Position numbers and translations under genes: made by a program. The notes beneath the pieces were generated by a model. That model saw nothing but the letters and a program-made list of their open reading frames with translations, searched no databases and was not told where the DNA came from. Below, in pieces: positions 26,665 through 35,880 of a stretch of 64,000 nt of DNA; position 1 is the stretch's first letter; each line of letters opens with the position of its first letter. The DNA lies in the NCBI GenBank assembly GCA_030625885.1, contig DAOUPZ010000003.1:62001-126000 (forward strand), written 5' to 3'. The DNA is from Clostridia bacterium (GTDB lineage: Bacteria > Bacillota > DAOUPZ01).

Positions 26665-27958
26665 TTAATTTTCCGCCTTCTACTCTAATGACATTGCCAA
26701 TTCTTTTAACTTCTGGCAAATGCTCAATCTCTTTAAGCGAAGCTTGTAAATCTTTTTCTTTTACCACTTGAGTGACAAATACTAATTCGACTTCTGAAGT
26801 GCCCTGGCCTTTCTGAATAACAGAATAAATACTGACGTTCTTCTGTCCAAACACACCCGATATAGCTGCTAAGACGCCTGGCTGATCAAGGACATGGAAG
26901 CGAATATAATAACCGGAAGTTACTTCCCCCATGTTTTTTACAGGTTTCTCCATTGAGCAAGTGCAGCCAACTCGTGTATTACATCCATAATTAATGTTAC
27001 GTGCAATATCGATAATGTCACCAACGACAGCACTGCCGGTTGGTAAACTACCTGCCCCTGCACCATAAAACATGACATCTCCTACTGCATTACCATTGAC
27101 GAAAATAGCATTAAATGCATCATGTACATTGGATAATGGATGTTCATGCGGAATCATGGTAGGATGAACACGCAATTCAATTTTACCGTCTATTTCTTTG
27201 GCAATGGCTAGTAACTTGATGGTGTATCCCAAATTTTTTGCATATTCAATATCTAACGGTGTAATTTTCGTTATGCCTTCAAAATAAATGTCATCTACTT
27301 TAACGCGTGTATTAAAAGCAACAGAAGCCAATATTGCTAATTTATAAGCCGCATCATACCCTTCTACATCTGAAGTAGGGTCTGCTTCAGCATAACCTTT
27401 TTCCTGTGCTTCCTTTAATATTTCGTTAAATTCTCGGCCTTCCTGAGTCATTTTTGATAAAATATAGTTTGTTGTTCCATTAATAATCCCCATCACTTCT
27501 TCAATAGCATTTGCAGCTAAACATTGCTTCAAAGGACGTATAATAGGGATGCCACCGCCTGTACTGGCTTCAAACATGCAGTCAACTTGACAAGCTGATG
27601 CCATTTTTAATATTTCTTGTCCATTTTTGGCGATTAACTCTTTATTTGCTGTAACAACATGTTTTCCGCATTTCATGGCCCGTAAAATAAAATCATTTGC
27701 TGGATCCAAGCCCCCAATTAATTCAACGATAATGTCTATATCCGGATCATTAAAGAATGCTTCGGAATCGTTTATAATTAAACTATTATTAATATCTGCC
27801 TTAGGTTGGTAACCCGGTTTTTCAAGTATCTTTTTAATTTCCACTTTTGAACCTACTCTTGAAGCAATTTGCTCCTGATTGCGTTCTAGAATTTGAGCAA
27901 CCCCTGTTCCTACCGTTCCAAGACCAATAATTCCTACATTAATAACTGACTTTACCAT
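26660..27958 (-). CDS. hom: Homoserine dehydrogenase with C-terminal ACT domain
   Basis: 432 residues. NAD(P) motif VGIIGLGTVGTGVAQIL at the N-terminus, catalytic domain with GGGIPIIRPLKQCLAANAIE and GIINGTTNYILSKM (residues ~145-170), and GYDAAYKLAILASVAF. A C-terminal ACT domain (about 350-432, YYIRFHVLDQPGVLAAISGVFG) gives feedback control by threonine. It reduces aspartate semialdehyde to homoserine. RBS GGAGGAAAAACATTT. The ACT regulator gene lies 200 bases upstream in the same direction. Confidence 0.93.
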   Translation of the reverse strand: MVKSVINVGIIGLGTVGTGVAQILERNQEQIASRVGSKVEIKKILEKPGYQPKADINNSLIINDSEAFFNDPDIDIIVELIGGLDPANDFILRAMKCGKHVVTANKELIAKNGQEILKMASACQVDCMFEASTGGGIPIIRPLKQCLAANAIEEVMGIINGTTNYILSKMTQEGREFNEILKEAQEKGYAEADPTSDVEGYDAAYKLAILASVAFNTRVKVDDIYFEGITKITPLDIEYAKNLGYTIKLLAIAKEIDGKIELRVHPTMIPHEHPLSNVHDAFNAIFVNGNAVGDVMFYGAGAGSLPTGSAVVGDIIDIARNINYGCNTRVGCTCSMEKPVKNMGEVTSGYYIRFHVLDQPGVLAAISGVFGQKNVSIYSVIQKGQGTSEVELVFVTQVVKEKDLQASLKEIEHLPEVKRIGNVIRVEGGKLS

Positions 27959-28129
27959 AAATGTTTTTCCTCCTCGTTGTTTGTGTATTTTGTATATTAT
28001 TTGATATCTTTTACTTTCTGCTTATGACTGAAAGTAATGTTAAATATTTTTCTCTTAATATCATTAAATATTATAAAAATTATTCTTAATTGTTCTTTGT
28101 TTTTAACTGTCAATTGTCCATTGTCAACT

Positions 28130-28152
28130 GAAAAACAGCAAAGCTGTTTTTC
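28130..28152 (-). terminator. Terminator after the ACT-domain gene
   Basis: GAAAAACAGC-AAA-GCTGTTTTTC abuts the stop codon at 28153. Beyond it, TTAACTGTCAATTGTCCATTGTCAACTG-like low-complexity spacer (from about 28102) shows short direct and inverted TTGTCAA-type units. Confidence 0.7.
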
Positions 28153-28599
28153 TTAGTATTGTGTCACCAAATCTGTTTTTTTAACACCATCAATTTCTTC
28201 TATTAAAACAATTAAATCTTCAATTGTATTTTTCATGTGAGAGGTTTCTATAGAAACAGAGGCATTGGCCAATCCTTGCATGGGTATACCTTGATTAATG
28301 GTTAGAATATTCCCAGTTGCTGCTGCAATGGTATTTAACACATTTGATAAAACGCCTGCTTTATGCTCTAATAATAGCAACAAAGTGATAATTTTCCGCG
28401 TGTCAATTTCACTGAAAGGTACGATATGATCTTTGTATTTGTAAAATGCACTTCGACTGATATTTACTTTTTTTACTGCTTCATTAATTGTTTTAACATC
28501 GCCATTTTTAAGCAATTTTTTAGCTTCCACTGTTTTCTTAATGGCTTCTGGTAAAATTTCTTCATTTACAATGTAAGCTGTATGCTTATTTGTTTTCAT
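28153..28599 (-). CDS. ACT domain-containing protein, UPF0735 (PheB-like)
   Basis: 148 residues. The N-terminal half has a helix-turn-helix-like stretch (VKKVNISRSAFYKYKDHIVPF, typical of UPF0735), and the C-terminal half is an ACT domain (LLLLLEHKAGVLSNVLNTIAAATGN). In many Clostridia this gene precedes hom or chorismate genes and is thought to be an amino-acid-responsive regulator. I start it at the ATG three codons after a GTG because a GGTGG stretch is better spaced; either is possible. It is upstream of hom in the same direction. Confidence 0.85.
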   Translation of the reverse strand: MKTNKHTAYIVNEEILPEAIKKTVEAKKLLKNGDVKTINEAVKKVNISRSAFYKYKDHIVPFSEIDTRKIITLLLLLEHKAGVLSNVLNTIAAATGNILTINQGIPMQGLANASVSIETSHMKNTIEDLIVLIEEIDGVKKTDLVTQY

Positions 28600-28764
28600 T
28601 TCCGCCACCCCTGTCTTTCTCCAGTGAACTTTTGTACTTTCATGAGAAACATTATAGCATTATTCCTATTTTTTAACAACCCTTTGATAAGAAAAAATAT
28701 GAAATTAGAACAAAAATATTAGCTAAAGGCTTAACGCTCAAAGCTTAAAGCAAAAAATAATAAA

Positions 28765-28806
28765 AAAAGATAGGAAAAACGGGGTTAGCCGTTTTTCCTA
28801 TCTTTT
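28765..28806 (-). terminator. Strong terminator overlapping the SNF2 helicase stop codon
   Basis: Perfect 18-base arms AAAAGATAGGAAAAACGG / CCGTTTTTCCTATCTTTT around GGTTAG, followed by Ts on the minus strand. The helicase stop (28805-28807) overlaps the arm. Confidence 0.8.
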
Positions 28807-31800
28807 ACATTTCAAATATTTCTCGCATTTCGGATTCAGTCATTTTAGAAATCATGGTTTCTCCAGGCCTGATTACCGCATCAATCATATCCTTCTTTTT
28901 TTGCTGTAGAACGTTAATTTTTTCCTCAATCGTTCCTTTAGTAATCAGTTTCATTACCTGCACAGCATTTTTTTGACCAATACGGTAAGCACGATCAGTT
29001 GCTTGCTCTTCTACTGCCGGATTCCACCAAGGATCATAATGGATAACCATATCTGCACCGGTTAAATTAAGTCCTGTTCCGCCTGCTTTAAGGGAAATCA
29101 AGAAAATATTACCTTCACCCTGGTTAAAAGATCGCACGATTTCTCCTCTTTTTTCCGCTTTGGTTGATCCATCCAGATAAAAATATGAAATATTTTCCTG
29201 TTCTAATAGATTGCGAATTATTGCCAGCATAGATGTAAACTGTGAAAAAAGTAATATCCGGTGCCCGCCTTTAATGGCCTCTTCTATTATTTCTTTTAAG
29301 AGAATCATTTTCCCACTTTCGCCCTGATAATCTTCCAAAAAAGTTCCTGGATGACAGCAAATTTGTCTTAACCTTGTAAGAACTGCAAGAATCTTTATTT
29401 GACTTTGACTAAAACCCCGAACAGCTATTTCAGCTTCTATTTCTCCTTTAGCTTGTTGCAAATAGGCAAGATAGACCTTCTTTTGTTCTTTTGTGAGTTC
29501 CGCTGTCATTTTAGTTTCAAACTTTTGTGGCAATTCTTTTAGAACATCTTTTTTCATACGTCGCAAAATAAAAGGCCGCAGCTGCTTTTGAAATTCTTGT
29601 AAAGCCTTTTCATCGTGATTTTTTATAATTGGGCTTTCAAATTTTTGAACAAATTTTTGGTGTAAAAGTAGATAGCCCGGCATCACAAAATCAAAAATGG
29701 ACCATAGTTCTGTTAAATTATTTTCTACCGGTGTTCCGGTCAAAGCAAAACGCCCTTGGGTTTTGATAACTTTAACTGCTCGAGCAGTTAAAGAACGAGG
29801 GTTTTTAATATGTTGTGCTTCATCTAAAAAACAACAACTAAAAGAGAGGGATTTATAAGACTCACTATCCCGTCTTATTAGTGCATAAGAAGTAACCACT
29901 AAATCTGCTTCCTGAACGGTTGCCAGTTGCTTTTGACGTTCTGATGGGGTTCCCGAAACCACTACCACTTTTAAGTCTGGTGCAAAATGTTCAGCTTCGT
30001 CCAGCCAGTTATAAACCAGTGAAGTAGGTGCAACGACTAAAGCAGGATGGGTTGCTTCCTCCTTATCTGATAATATAAAAGCAAGGGCTTGAATCGTTTT
30101 ACCGAGTCCCATATCATCAGCTAAAATGCCGCCTAAATCATAAGCGGCGAGTGTCTTAAGCCATTTAAAGCCCACTTTTTGATAATCCCGCAAAGTCCCT
30201 GTCAGATTCTGTGGAATAGCAAATTCCATATCTGCCGGCTCGTTAATATTTTGCACCAATTGTTTAAAAGCCAGATTACGTTCCATATGTGGCAGATTTG
30301 ATTCGCGTAAATGGCGGTCCATATACATTGCTCGATATTTAGGCAGTTCAATCATTTCTTTTTCTAGTTCTTCAGGGGTAATATTCAAACCACTGATGAG
30401 TGTTTCTATGTCCTGGAGTTGGGGTGCATCTAGTGGTAAAAATGAACCATCTTTAAGCCGATGATACTTTTTCTTTTCCTGTAAAGATAGAAAAACATCT
30501 TGTAATTCCTGCTGATCAACATCCTCAATCTGAAACGAAAATTCTAGCATATCTGAATGTTCGTTCAAGCGAATACCGCCAACAAAAGAAGTAGGATCTT
30601 TGATTTGCATACTACGAAAAGCATCGGAGTAAAAAACTTCTGCCTGTTGCTGAATCTGTGGCATAATTCGGAAAACGAAATTAAATATTTCATCTTCCTC
30701 TTCAAGATAAACTTGTTCTTTCGCTACATGAAAACCAGCATCTTCAAAGAATTTGATAAGTTCTTTTTCTTTCTGAGCATCACGCACTAAAATTTTATTT
30801 TCGATATGATGAGTAGCAGCATTACCTCCAAATGGATCAATCCGTATGTTTCCATATATAAAACCAATCTTAGCTATAATTGCATCTTGGTTTCGATCAA
30901 GATAAACTTCTGCTTGGAAATTACTTTCATAAAAGCTTTCTTTTACTGAAGATGAGATTGTAATTTGACCAATTTCCTTTGCCTTTGGAAGAATCTCTGA
31001 AACAAACTGCTCTTTGTGTTTTTCAACAAAGGGAATACCTTGGGGCATATTTAAAAATGAATTAAATAGAGGTACAAAAAAACTGAGTTGTTTTTGTGAT
31101 AATTTATAAACGTTACCACCAAAAAAGAAATATTCACCCGTTTGCTCTAAGGGCATGACACCTTCTCCATTGACCCACTGCAACAATAGATCTTCGTTAT
31201 TTTGAGTTAGATTAAACTTAAGGGGTAAATCTTCATTAATGATGGTTACATTCTCAAAATCATTATCCATTACTTTCATATTAAAGCTTCTTCCAGATAG
31301 AACTTTAAAGAGACGCTTTAACACAGCATGTGGTAAATAAACTTGCTTGCCTTTAAAAACACTTCCCTGACCGGATTGTGCCCAGGCAGATTGAGATATA
31401 TTCTTTTCGGTTTCATATAGTTCCTTTAATATGTCGATTATGGACTGGTCTTCAGCATTAAAACAATGCACCAGTGGATTAAAAGTAAATTTTTTTCCGA
31501 ATACGGTTTCTTCATGCTTTTCCATACTTTCGAAGAATTTTTTAATGCTTTTAACGACATATAATCTATCTTCACCCATTTTTAAAGAAAATGCGGGGGT
31601 GAGTTGCTGGTAGGAGCGCCATTGTTCGAAAAATATCTCTAAAGTTAAATCTATATTAACGATTTTCTTTTCAGGTAAATCTGTAAGATAACCAAACGTA
31701 TTAATGAGATCATCAATCATTTGACGATTTTCATCTTTTTTGTGTGCTTTACGGTGTATCCCTTTCTTTTGTGATTCAAGATATTGTTGACACTCTTTAA

Positions 31801-32065
31801 GAACAGAAATAACATGCTTGCAAGGTCTTCCATATTTATAATATGCAGGACAATCACAATACATCCTGGACACTGCACCGTCTTTATGAAACTCAATTTC
31901 TACATCGTATTCTTCGCTGCCCCGTACTGTAGCAGATGCTATAAGAAAATCATCATGATATTTGAATGTTTTAATACGCCCTTCTAGAAAATATATAATT
32001 CCTCTCATATAAACGTCATCATTTTTAGCTATTTGTTTGATCATTCCATCTGTTAATGTAAACAT
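28805..32065 (-). CDS. SNF2-family DNA/RNA helicase with SWIM zinc finger
   Basis: 1086 residues. An N-terminal SWIM zinc finger (YCDCPAYYKYGRPCKHVIS, around residue 74-92) precedes a ~500-residue bacterial SNF2-associated region, then the SNF2 ATPase: GGILADDMGLGKTIQALAFI (Walker A), CCFLDEAQHIKNP (DEAQ box), and helicase C with ILLFSQFTSMLAIIRNLL and QATDRAYRIGQKNAVQV. A Swi2/Snf2-type translocase that remodels DNA-protein complexes; the cellular role in bacteria is not settled. RBS TAGGAGGCATAT. Monocistronic with its own strong terminator. Confidence 0.9.
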   Translation of the reverse strand: MFTLTDGMIKQIAKNDDVYMRGIIYFLEGRIKTFKYHDDFLIASATVRGSEEYDVEIEFHKDGAVSRMYCDCPAYYKYGRPCKHVISVLKECQQYLESQKKGIHRKAHKKDENRQMIDDLINTFGYLTDLPEKKIVNIDLTLEIFFEQWRSYQQLTPAFSLKMGEDRLYVVKSIKKFFESMEKHEETVFGKKFTFNPLVHCFNAEDQSIIDILKELYETEKNISQSAWAQSGQGSVFKGKQVYLPHAVLKRLFKVLSGRSFNMKVMDNDFENVTIINEDLPLKFNLTQNNEDLLLQWVNGEGVMPLEQTGEYFFFGGNVYKLSQKQLSFFVPLFNSFLNMPQGIPFVEKHKEQFVSEILPKAKEIGQITISSSVKESFYESNFQAEVYLDRNQDAIIAKIGFIYGNIRIDPFGGNAATHHIENKILVRDAQKEKELIKFFEDAGFHVAKEQVYLEEEDEIFNFVFRIMPQIQQQAEVFYSDAFRSMQIKDPTSFVGGIRLNEHSDMLEFSFQIEDVDQQELQDVFLSLQEKKKYHRLKDGSFLPLDAPQLQDIETLISGLNITPEELEKEMIELPKYRAMYMDRHLRESNLPHMERNLAFKQLVQNINEPADMEFAIPQNLTGTLRDYQKVGFKWLKTLAAYDLGGILADDMGLGKTIQALAFILSDKEEATHPALVVAPTSLVYNWLDEAEHFAPDLKVVVVSGTPSERQKQLATVQEADLVVTSYALIRRDSESYKSLSFSCCFLDEAQHIKNPRSLTARAVKVIKTQGRFALTGTPVENNLTELWSIFDFVMPGYLLLHQKFVQKFESPIIKNHDEKALQEFQKQLRPFILRRMKKDVLKELPQKFETKMTAELTKEQKKVYLAYLQQAKGEIEAEIAVRGFSQSQIKILAVLTRLRQICCHPGTFLEDYQGESGKMILLKEIIEEAIKGGHRILLFSQFTSMLAIIRNLLEQENISYFYLDGSTKAEKRGEIVRSFNQGEGNIFLISLKAGGTGLNLTGADMVIHYDPWWNPAVEEQATDRAYRIGQKNAVQVMKLITKGTIEEKINVLQQKKKDMIDAVIRPGETMISKMTESEMREIFEM

Positions 32066-32325
32066 ATATGCCTCCTAGAGCAAATGGGGCTGTCGTTATG
32101 TTTGCCCCTTGTAACTTTTATAGTTTTTTCATCGTCAATAGTTTACCATATTTTATATATTATAGACATTTATTTGTGCTACAACTTCACACCATAAATA
32201 TATAAATGTAGGTCTTATCGAGAATTATCGCGATTTTCAATAATAATAAACTACGCTTAACTCAGGAAAAATCATCATATATTTTATATAGCGTGTTCAT
32301 CTTGCTTTAAAAATTTTAAAAAAAC

Positions 32326-32344
32326 ATGCAGCAATTTGCTGCAT
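32326..32344 (-). terminator. Terminator after radC
   Basis: ATGCAGCAA / TTGCTGCAT followed on the minus strand by GTTTTTTT, 15 bases past the radC stop. The other 230 bases between radC and the helicase start show no gene. Confidence 0.75.
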
Positions 32345-32358
32345 ATAGACTAAATTTT

Positions 32359-33024
32359 TTATAGTATTCCTTTACTTGCCAAACTTATGTAACCATCATT
32401 GCCAACGATGATATGATCTAATACGGCGATTTCGATCGCAGTTAAGGCATTTTTTATTTTCTCTGTCGCTTGTATATCTGCTTTAGAGGGTACCAATGAG
32501 CCACCTGGATGATTATGCGCTAAAATAACACTATTAGCTTTATGCCGTAAGGCTGTTTCAACAATTATTCTGGGATAAACAGGCGCTTGATTGATGGTTC
32601 CCTCATGAACCAATGCGGGATAGATTAGATTATTTTGATTATCTAAACATAAAACGTAAAACACTTCATAATTTCTCCCTGCTAATAAATCTACGAGATA
32701 GTTACCTGCTTTTTCTGATGAATTCAATGTCGGCTTTTCGCCCCACTTATCTTTTAAATACCGTCTGGTGAGATTGGGAATGAGTGTCAACAGGATTGCT
32801 GAATACGCGCCTAATCCTTTACTATTTCTTAATTCTTTGGGATCAGCTTCTAATACGCCAGATAATGAACCGTATTTATTCATCAGTTCATGGGCTATGG
32901 GATTGGTATCTTTTCTAGGTAATGCATAACTTAGGAGTAATTCAATGATTTCATGATCTTCAAAATGATCTAATCCTTCTTCAAGGAACCTTTTTCTCAA
33001 TCTGCTTCTATGACCTTCGTGCAT
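32359..33024 (-). CDS. radC: RadC-family JAMM-domain protein (UPF0758)
   Basis: 221 residues from ATG (MHEGHRSRLRKRFLEEGLDH), the usual RadC start, with AAAAAAGGTGATAGA upstream; 11 extra codons in the longest frame are unlikely. A helix-hairpin-helix region (SYALPRKDTNPIAHELMNKYG .. NSKGLGAYSAILL) precedes the MPN/JAMM metal site VILAHNHPGGSLVPSKADI (H-x-H and S/D). Despite the name, a direct repair function is doubtful. Monocistronic. Confidence 0.92.
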   Translation of the reverse strand: MHEGHRSRLRKRFLEEGLDHFEDHEIIELLLSYALPRKDTNPIAHELMNKYGSLSGVLEADPKELRNSKGLGAYSAILLTLIPNLTRRYLKDKWGEKPTLNSSEKAGNYLVDLLAGRNYEVFYVLCLDNQNNLIYPALVHEGTINQAPVYPRIIVETALRHKANSVILAHNHPGGSLVPSKADIQATEKIKNALTAIEIAVLDHIIVGNDGYISLASKGIL

Positions 33025-33111
33025 TCTATCACCTTTTTTCATATCCATCTTAACCATTTCTGATTTTTAACCCATATTAATATGGATTACTTTCTTTGGA
33101 TATAATTATTC

Positions 33112-33149
33112 ATAAGTGTTTACATAATAATTATTATGTAAACACTTAT
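33112..33149. repeat. 38-base perfect palindrome
   Basis: ATAAGTGTTTACATAATAA followed exactly by its reverse complement, centred at 33130/33131, in the 297-base gap between the MBL hydrolase gene and radC. It has no T-run typical of a terminator beyond the arms. It could be a protein-binding operator in front of radC or a bidirectional terminator. The adjoining 33170-33290 is GC-richer non-coding DNA that looks like eroded repeat sequence. Confidence 0.7.
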
Positions 33150-33321
33150 CCAAATCCACATGTTATACAATAAAAATTATGCACTTAGAATGGCACTGGC
33201 AACATGGGGATACACCATTCGTACCTTGTGGAATGTCCCTAACCTTACCTTCGCTTTTCCTGCAAACCCGCAATGTAAGTTCTTTATTGCATGATATCTC
33301 TCAACAAATATCTACTTACTT

Positions 33322-34161
33322 TTACTCATATTTTACTTTCAAACCAACGCCAACTTCCTTTACATTCACGGCTCTGGCCAGTGCAATTTTAGCCTTTAAA
33401 TCGGTGCAATGACAGGCATGAACTTGCTTGGGTTTTATCTTTGCAAAATATGCCACCGTTTTCTGGAGCTGTTGTTCACTAGCGTCTAGCAGGTGAAATC
33501 CACCAATGACATCTAGTACCCGTTCATCTTGACAGATTTGTTTTGCCTTTTCAATAATATTGCATATCCCGGCGTGGGAACATCCGGTAATGACAACAAT
33601 TCCTTGCGTGCTTTTATAGGCAAGCGCTGAATCTTCCAGCAAATAATCTGCTTCTTGGTGTCCATTAATGGATACTTTACCTATTGAAATCTTTCCTTCA
33701 AAGTCATTTGTGCGTTCAATTTGCCCTAAATATACCAGTTTATCGGTTAACCATATTGGGTCAGTACTGGATTGAATTTGGAAATGTCGGGACAGATCCT
33801 TGCTGGAATACAACATACCAATATCGCCAACCCCTGCAAAAGTCTTAGGGGCAAATGTTAAAGGATGCGTCACCAGGATGGGTTTTTTATGGTCTATGTT
33901 TTCAATATTAGCTTCGGTATAGCTTTTTATCAGGGGTTCAATCCCCCAAGTGTGATCCAGATGCCCGTGAGAAAGGATAAGATAATCTAGATTCAACAGA
34001 TTAACCTGCATTTTATGGGCATTGATCATATAGGCATCAGAGTACCCCGTATCGAACAACAACCGAGTGCCGTTTTCTTCAATAAAAAATGATAAACCCG
34101 GTTCACCTAAAAAATAACGGTCGATTAATGTATTATTATCCATGAGTACGGTTAATTGCAT
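33322..34161 (-). CDS. MBL-fold metallo-hydrolase
   Basis: 279 residues. Metal-binding motif DYLILSHGHLDHTWGIEPL (H-x-H-x-D-H near residue 65) and later VVITGCSHAGICNIIEKAK and HACHCTDLKAK supply the remaining ligands. It belongs to the branch that includes dihydropteroate-related beta-RFAP-synthase-like MBL proteins of anaerobes. The substrate is not predictable. I start at the ATG after GAGGTGAAAGTT; the longest frame begins at a GTG inside that RBS. Monocistronic. Confidence 0.82.
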   Translation of the reverse strand: MQLTVLMDNNTLIDRYFLGEPGLSFFIEENGTRLLFDTGYSDAYMINAHKMQVNLLNLDYLILSHGHLDHTWGIEPLIKSYTEANIENIDHKKPILVTHPLTFAPKTFAGVGDIGMLYSSKDLSRHFQIQSSTDPIWLTDKLVYLGQIERTNDFEGKISIGKVSINGHQEADYLLEDSALAYKSTQGIVVITGCSHAGICNIIEKAKQICQDERVLDVIGGFHLLDASEQQLQKTVAYFAKIKPKQVHACHCTDLKAKIALARAVNVKEVGVGLKVKYE

Positions 34162-34340
34162 AACTTTCACCTCTTTAGCATTATTTAACTCAAAAAATAT
34201 GTCTTTTAGCCTATTTTGTCTTGGTATTTTTATGGCCTTATAATAGTAAGAATAATATTAAGTGTTAATTCCACAAAAGCACTAGTAAATCCTTCCAAAA
34301 GTAAAACCCATTACAATTTGTAAGGAGGCTCTTTTAATAA

Positions 34341-34931
34341 ATGATTTCTTTTATTCGTAAGAATCTAATTATTTTCTTTCTTATCGCGATCATCATTTTT
34401 TTGCTAAATATTGAATTTAAAAATATAATAATCAGCTCCCCCCAGATCACTTCTGACTTGGTTGAAACCCGCTTAAATGCCATTCAAGAATTGGCTGCTC
34501 TGAAATACTATTATAAAAATGTGGTCTCATATAAAGATACTAAAGAATTTCAATCGCTTCATTTGCCTTTTAGCAGTAAATCTCTATTATTGGTTTACGG
34601 TGGTTATATTAAAGCCGGTGTTGATATGAGTACGGCTCATATTGAATTAAAACCTGAAAATAATATTGTTGTCCAAATTAAAGAAGCACAAATTTTGGAT
34701 CATGTCATTAATGAAGAGGAAGTTGTTATTTATAACGAATGTTCCGATCTTTTTAATAACCTTGAGATTCAAGATTATCTGGACGTCATCGTTAAAGAAA
34801 AAGAAAAAACTGCCAAAGATATCATCAATAAAGGCTTCCTCGAAGAAGCCAATGAAAAAACTTATTTTTTGTTATACAACTTATTAAATGATATGGGGTT
34901 TAACCCTATTGAAATCCATTTTGTTCCCTAA
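34341..34931 (+). CDS. DUF4230 membrane-anchored protein
   Basis: 196 residues. One N-terminal membrane helix (NLIIFFLIAIIIFLLNIEF) is followed by an extracytoplasmic domain. VETRLNAIQELAALKYYYKNVV and LLVYGGYIKAGVDMSTAHIEL are the usual DUF4230 features. Function unknown. RBS AAGGAGG 10 bases upstream; a strong terminator follows 12 bases after the stop, so it is a single-gene unit. Confidence 0.85.
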   Translation: MISFIRKNLIIFFLIAIIIFLLNIEFKNIIISSPQITSDLVETRLNAIQELAALKYYYKNVVSYKDTKEFQSLHLPFSSKSLLLVYGGYIKAGVDMSTAHIELKPENNIVVQIKEAQILDHVINEEEVVIYNECSDLFNNLEIQDYLDVIVKEKEKTAKDIINKGFLEEANEKTYFLLYNLLNDMGFNPIEIHFVP

Positions 34932-34943
34932 CAAAATTTCTTC

Positions 34944-34987
34944 AAAACAGAGGGTTACATAACAAATATTATGTAACCCTCTGTTTT
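34944..34987 (+). terminator. Strong bidirectional terminator
   Basis: 19-base perfect arms (AAAACAGAGGGTTACATAA and complement) around a 6-base loop, between the convergent DUF4230 and recombinase genes. It may serve both. Confidence 0.85.
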
Positions 34988-35014
34988 AGCAAGTCAAGAA
35001 TTGTTTTCGTTTAC

Positions 35015-35590
35015 CTATTTTTTCCTAAATCCTCTCAGGGCACTCTCAAGTTCTTCATCTACTATATGTGTGTAGATCTGCGTGGTCGAAATATCAGAAT
35101 GTCCCAGTGCTTTTTGTACCAACCTTAAGTTTTTGGTTTCCCTGTAAAGATCTGTCGCAAAGGTATGCCGCAGGGTATGAGGATGAACATCTTTATCAAT
35201 TTCCGCTTTGTTTGCTAATCTTTTAACCATGGCCCGTAGGTAACGGCTGTCTATTTCCGTACTTTTAAGAGTGCAAAATAACAATTTGGTACCCGCTGGC
35301 CGTTTTGTACGCCATTCTCGCAGCAATTCCAAAAGATCTTCATTTATCCAAAGTGTCCTATCTTTTTTTCCTTTACCCTCCCTAACCATTAATTTGCCTG
35401 ACATCCAATCAATATCTTTTACTTTTAAATGGAGTGTTTCTGCTGCTCTTAAACCCGCATCCAGCATGACTCGCATCATGCAAAGATTACGCAATCCGGT
35501 AGGTGCTTTGGCGTTAGGCTGTTTAAGCAAGTCTTCCTGCTCTTGTGCTGTTAATACTTCTGGTAATCGTCTTGGTTTTCGTTTTGCCAT
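35015..35590 (-). CDS. Tyrosine recombinase, catalytic domain only
   Basis: 191 residues, much shorter than XerC/XerD or phage integrases (about 290 or more), because the N-terminal arm/core-binding domain is absent. The catalytic domain is intact: Arg in DAGLRAAETLHLKVKD, Lys in REGKGKKDRTLW, HPHTLRHTFATDLY (H-x-x-R), LGHSDISTTQIYTHI with the nucleophilic Tyr. RBS CTAGGAGATAATGGG. An inverted repeat like a recombinase core site lies 24 bases upstream. It may be a stand-alone inversion/resolution recombinase or a remnant of a lost element. Confidence 0.85.
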   Translation of the reverse strand: MAKRKPRRLPEVLTAQEQEDLLKQPNAKAPTGLRNLCMMRVMLDAGLRAAETLHLKVKDIDWMSGKLMVREGKGKKDRTLWINEDLLELLREWRTKRPAGTKLLFCTLKSTEIDSRYLRAMVKRLANKAEIDKDVHPHTLRHTFATDLYRETKNLRLVQKALGHSDISTTQIYTHIVDEELESALRGFRKK

Positions 35591-35613
35591 CCCATTATCT
35601 CCTAGTTTGGTTT

Positions 35614-35701
35614 ATAATACCGATTTTATAGAAAATCGGTATTATATGATCATTATACAGGAAACGTTATGACTTTAAAAGCAAAAACGGTACTATATAT
35701 G
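35614..35701. other. Candidate recombination site upstream of the recombinase gene
   Basis: ATAATACCGATTTT (35614-35627) and its exact complement (35632-35645) form 14-base inverted arms around ATAG. Read as 12-base arms with an 8-base centre, this has the geometry of a tyrosine-recombinase core site. A third, imperfect arm copy AAAAACGGTACTATATATG lies at 35683-35701. It could alternatively be an autoregulatory operator; the recombinase gene starts 24 bases away. Confidence 0.45.
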
Positions 35702-35817
35702 TGAAATATTTATAGATAAAAATGGAGCCTTAAAATGGCCTGTAAGGCCGTTGAAATTTGTGTTTAAGGGTAATGTATGTCTTATTAAGGGATGAAGTAT
35801 ATTGCTGAAAAATTTTC

Positions 35818-35846
35818 TTGACAGTGCTTACCATTAATTGTAAACT
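35818..35846 (+). promoter_or_regulatory. Sigma-A promoter of the coiled-coil gene
   Basis: TTGACA (35818-35823), 17-base spacer, TAAACT (35841-35846), 34 bases before the ATG at 35881. Confidence 0.6.
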
Positions 35847-35880
35847 ATACTTAAGCTTCGTATAAAGGGGATATGATATT

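Noticed and set aside
27959-28152. T-box leader upstream of hom, expected for threonine genes
   Set aside because: No T-box sequence (GGGTGG..ACCGCG) or specifier stem is visible on the minus strand; only a terminator and low-complexity spacer.
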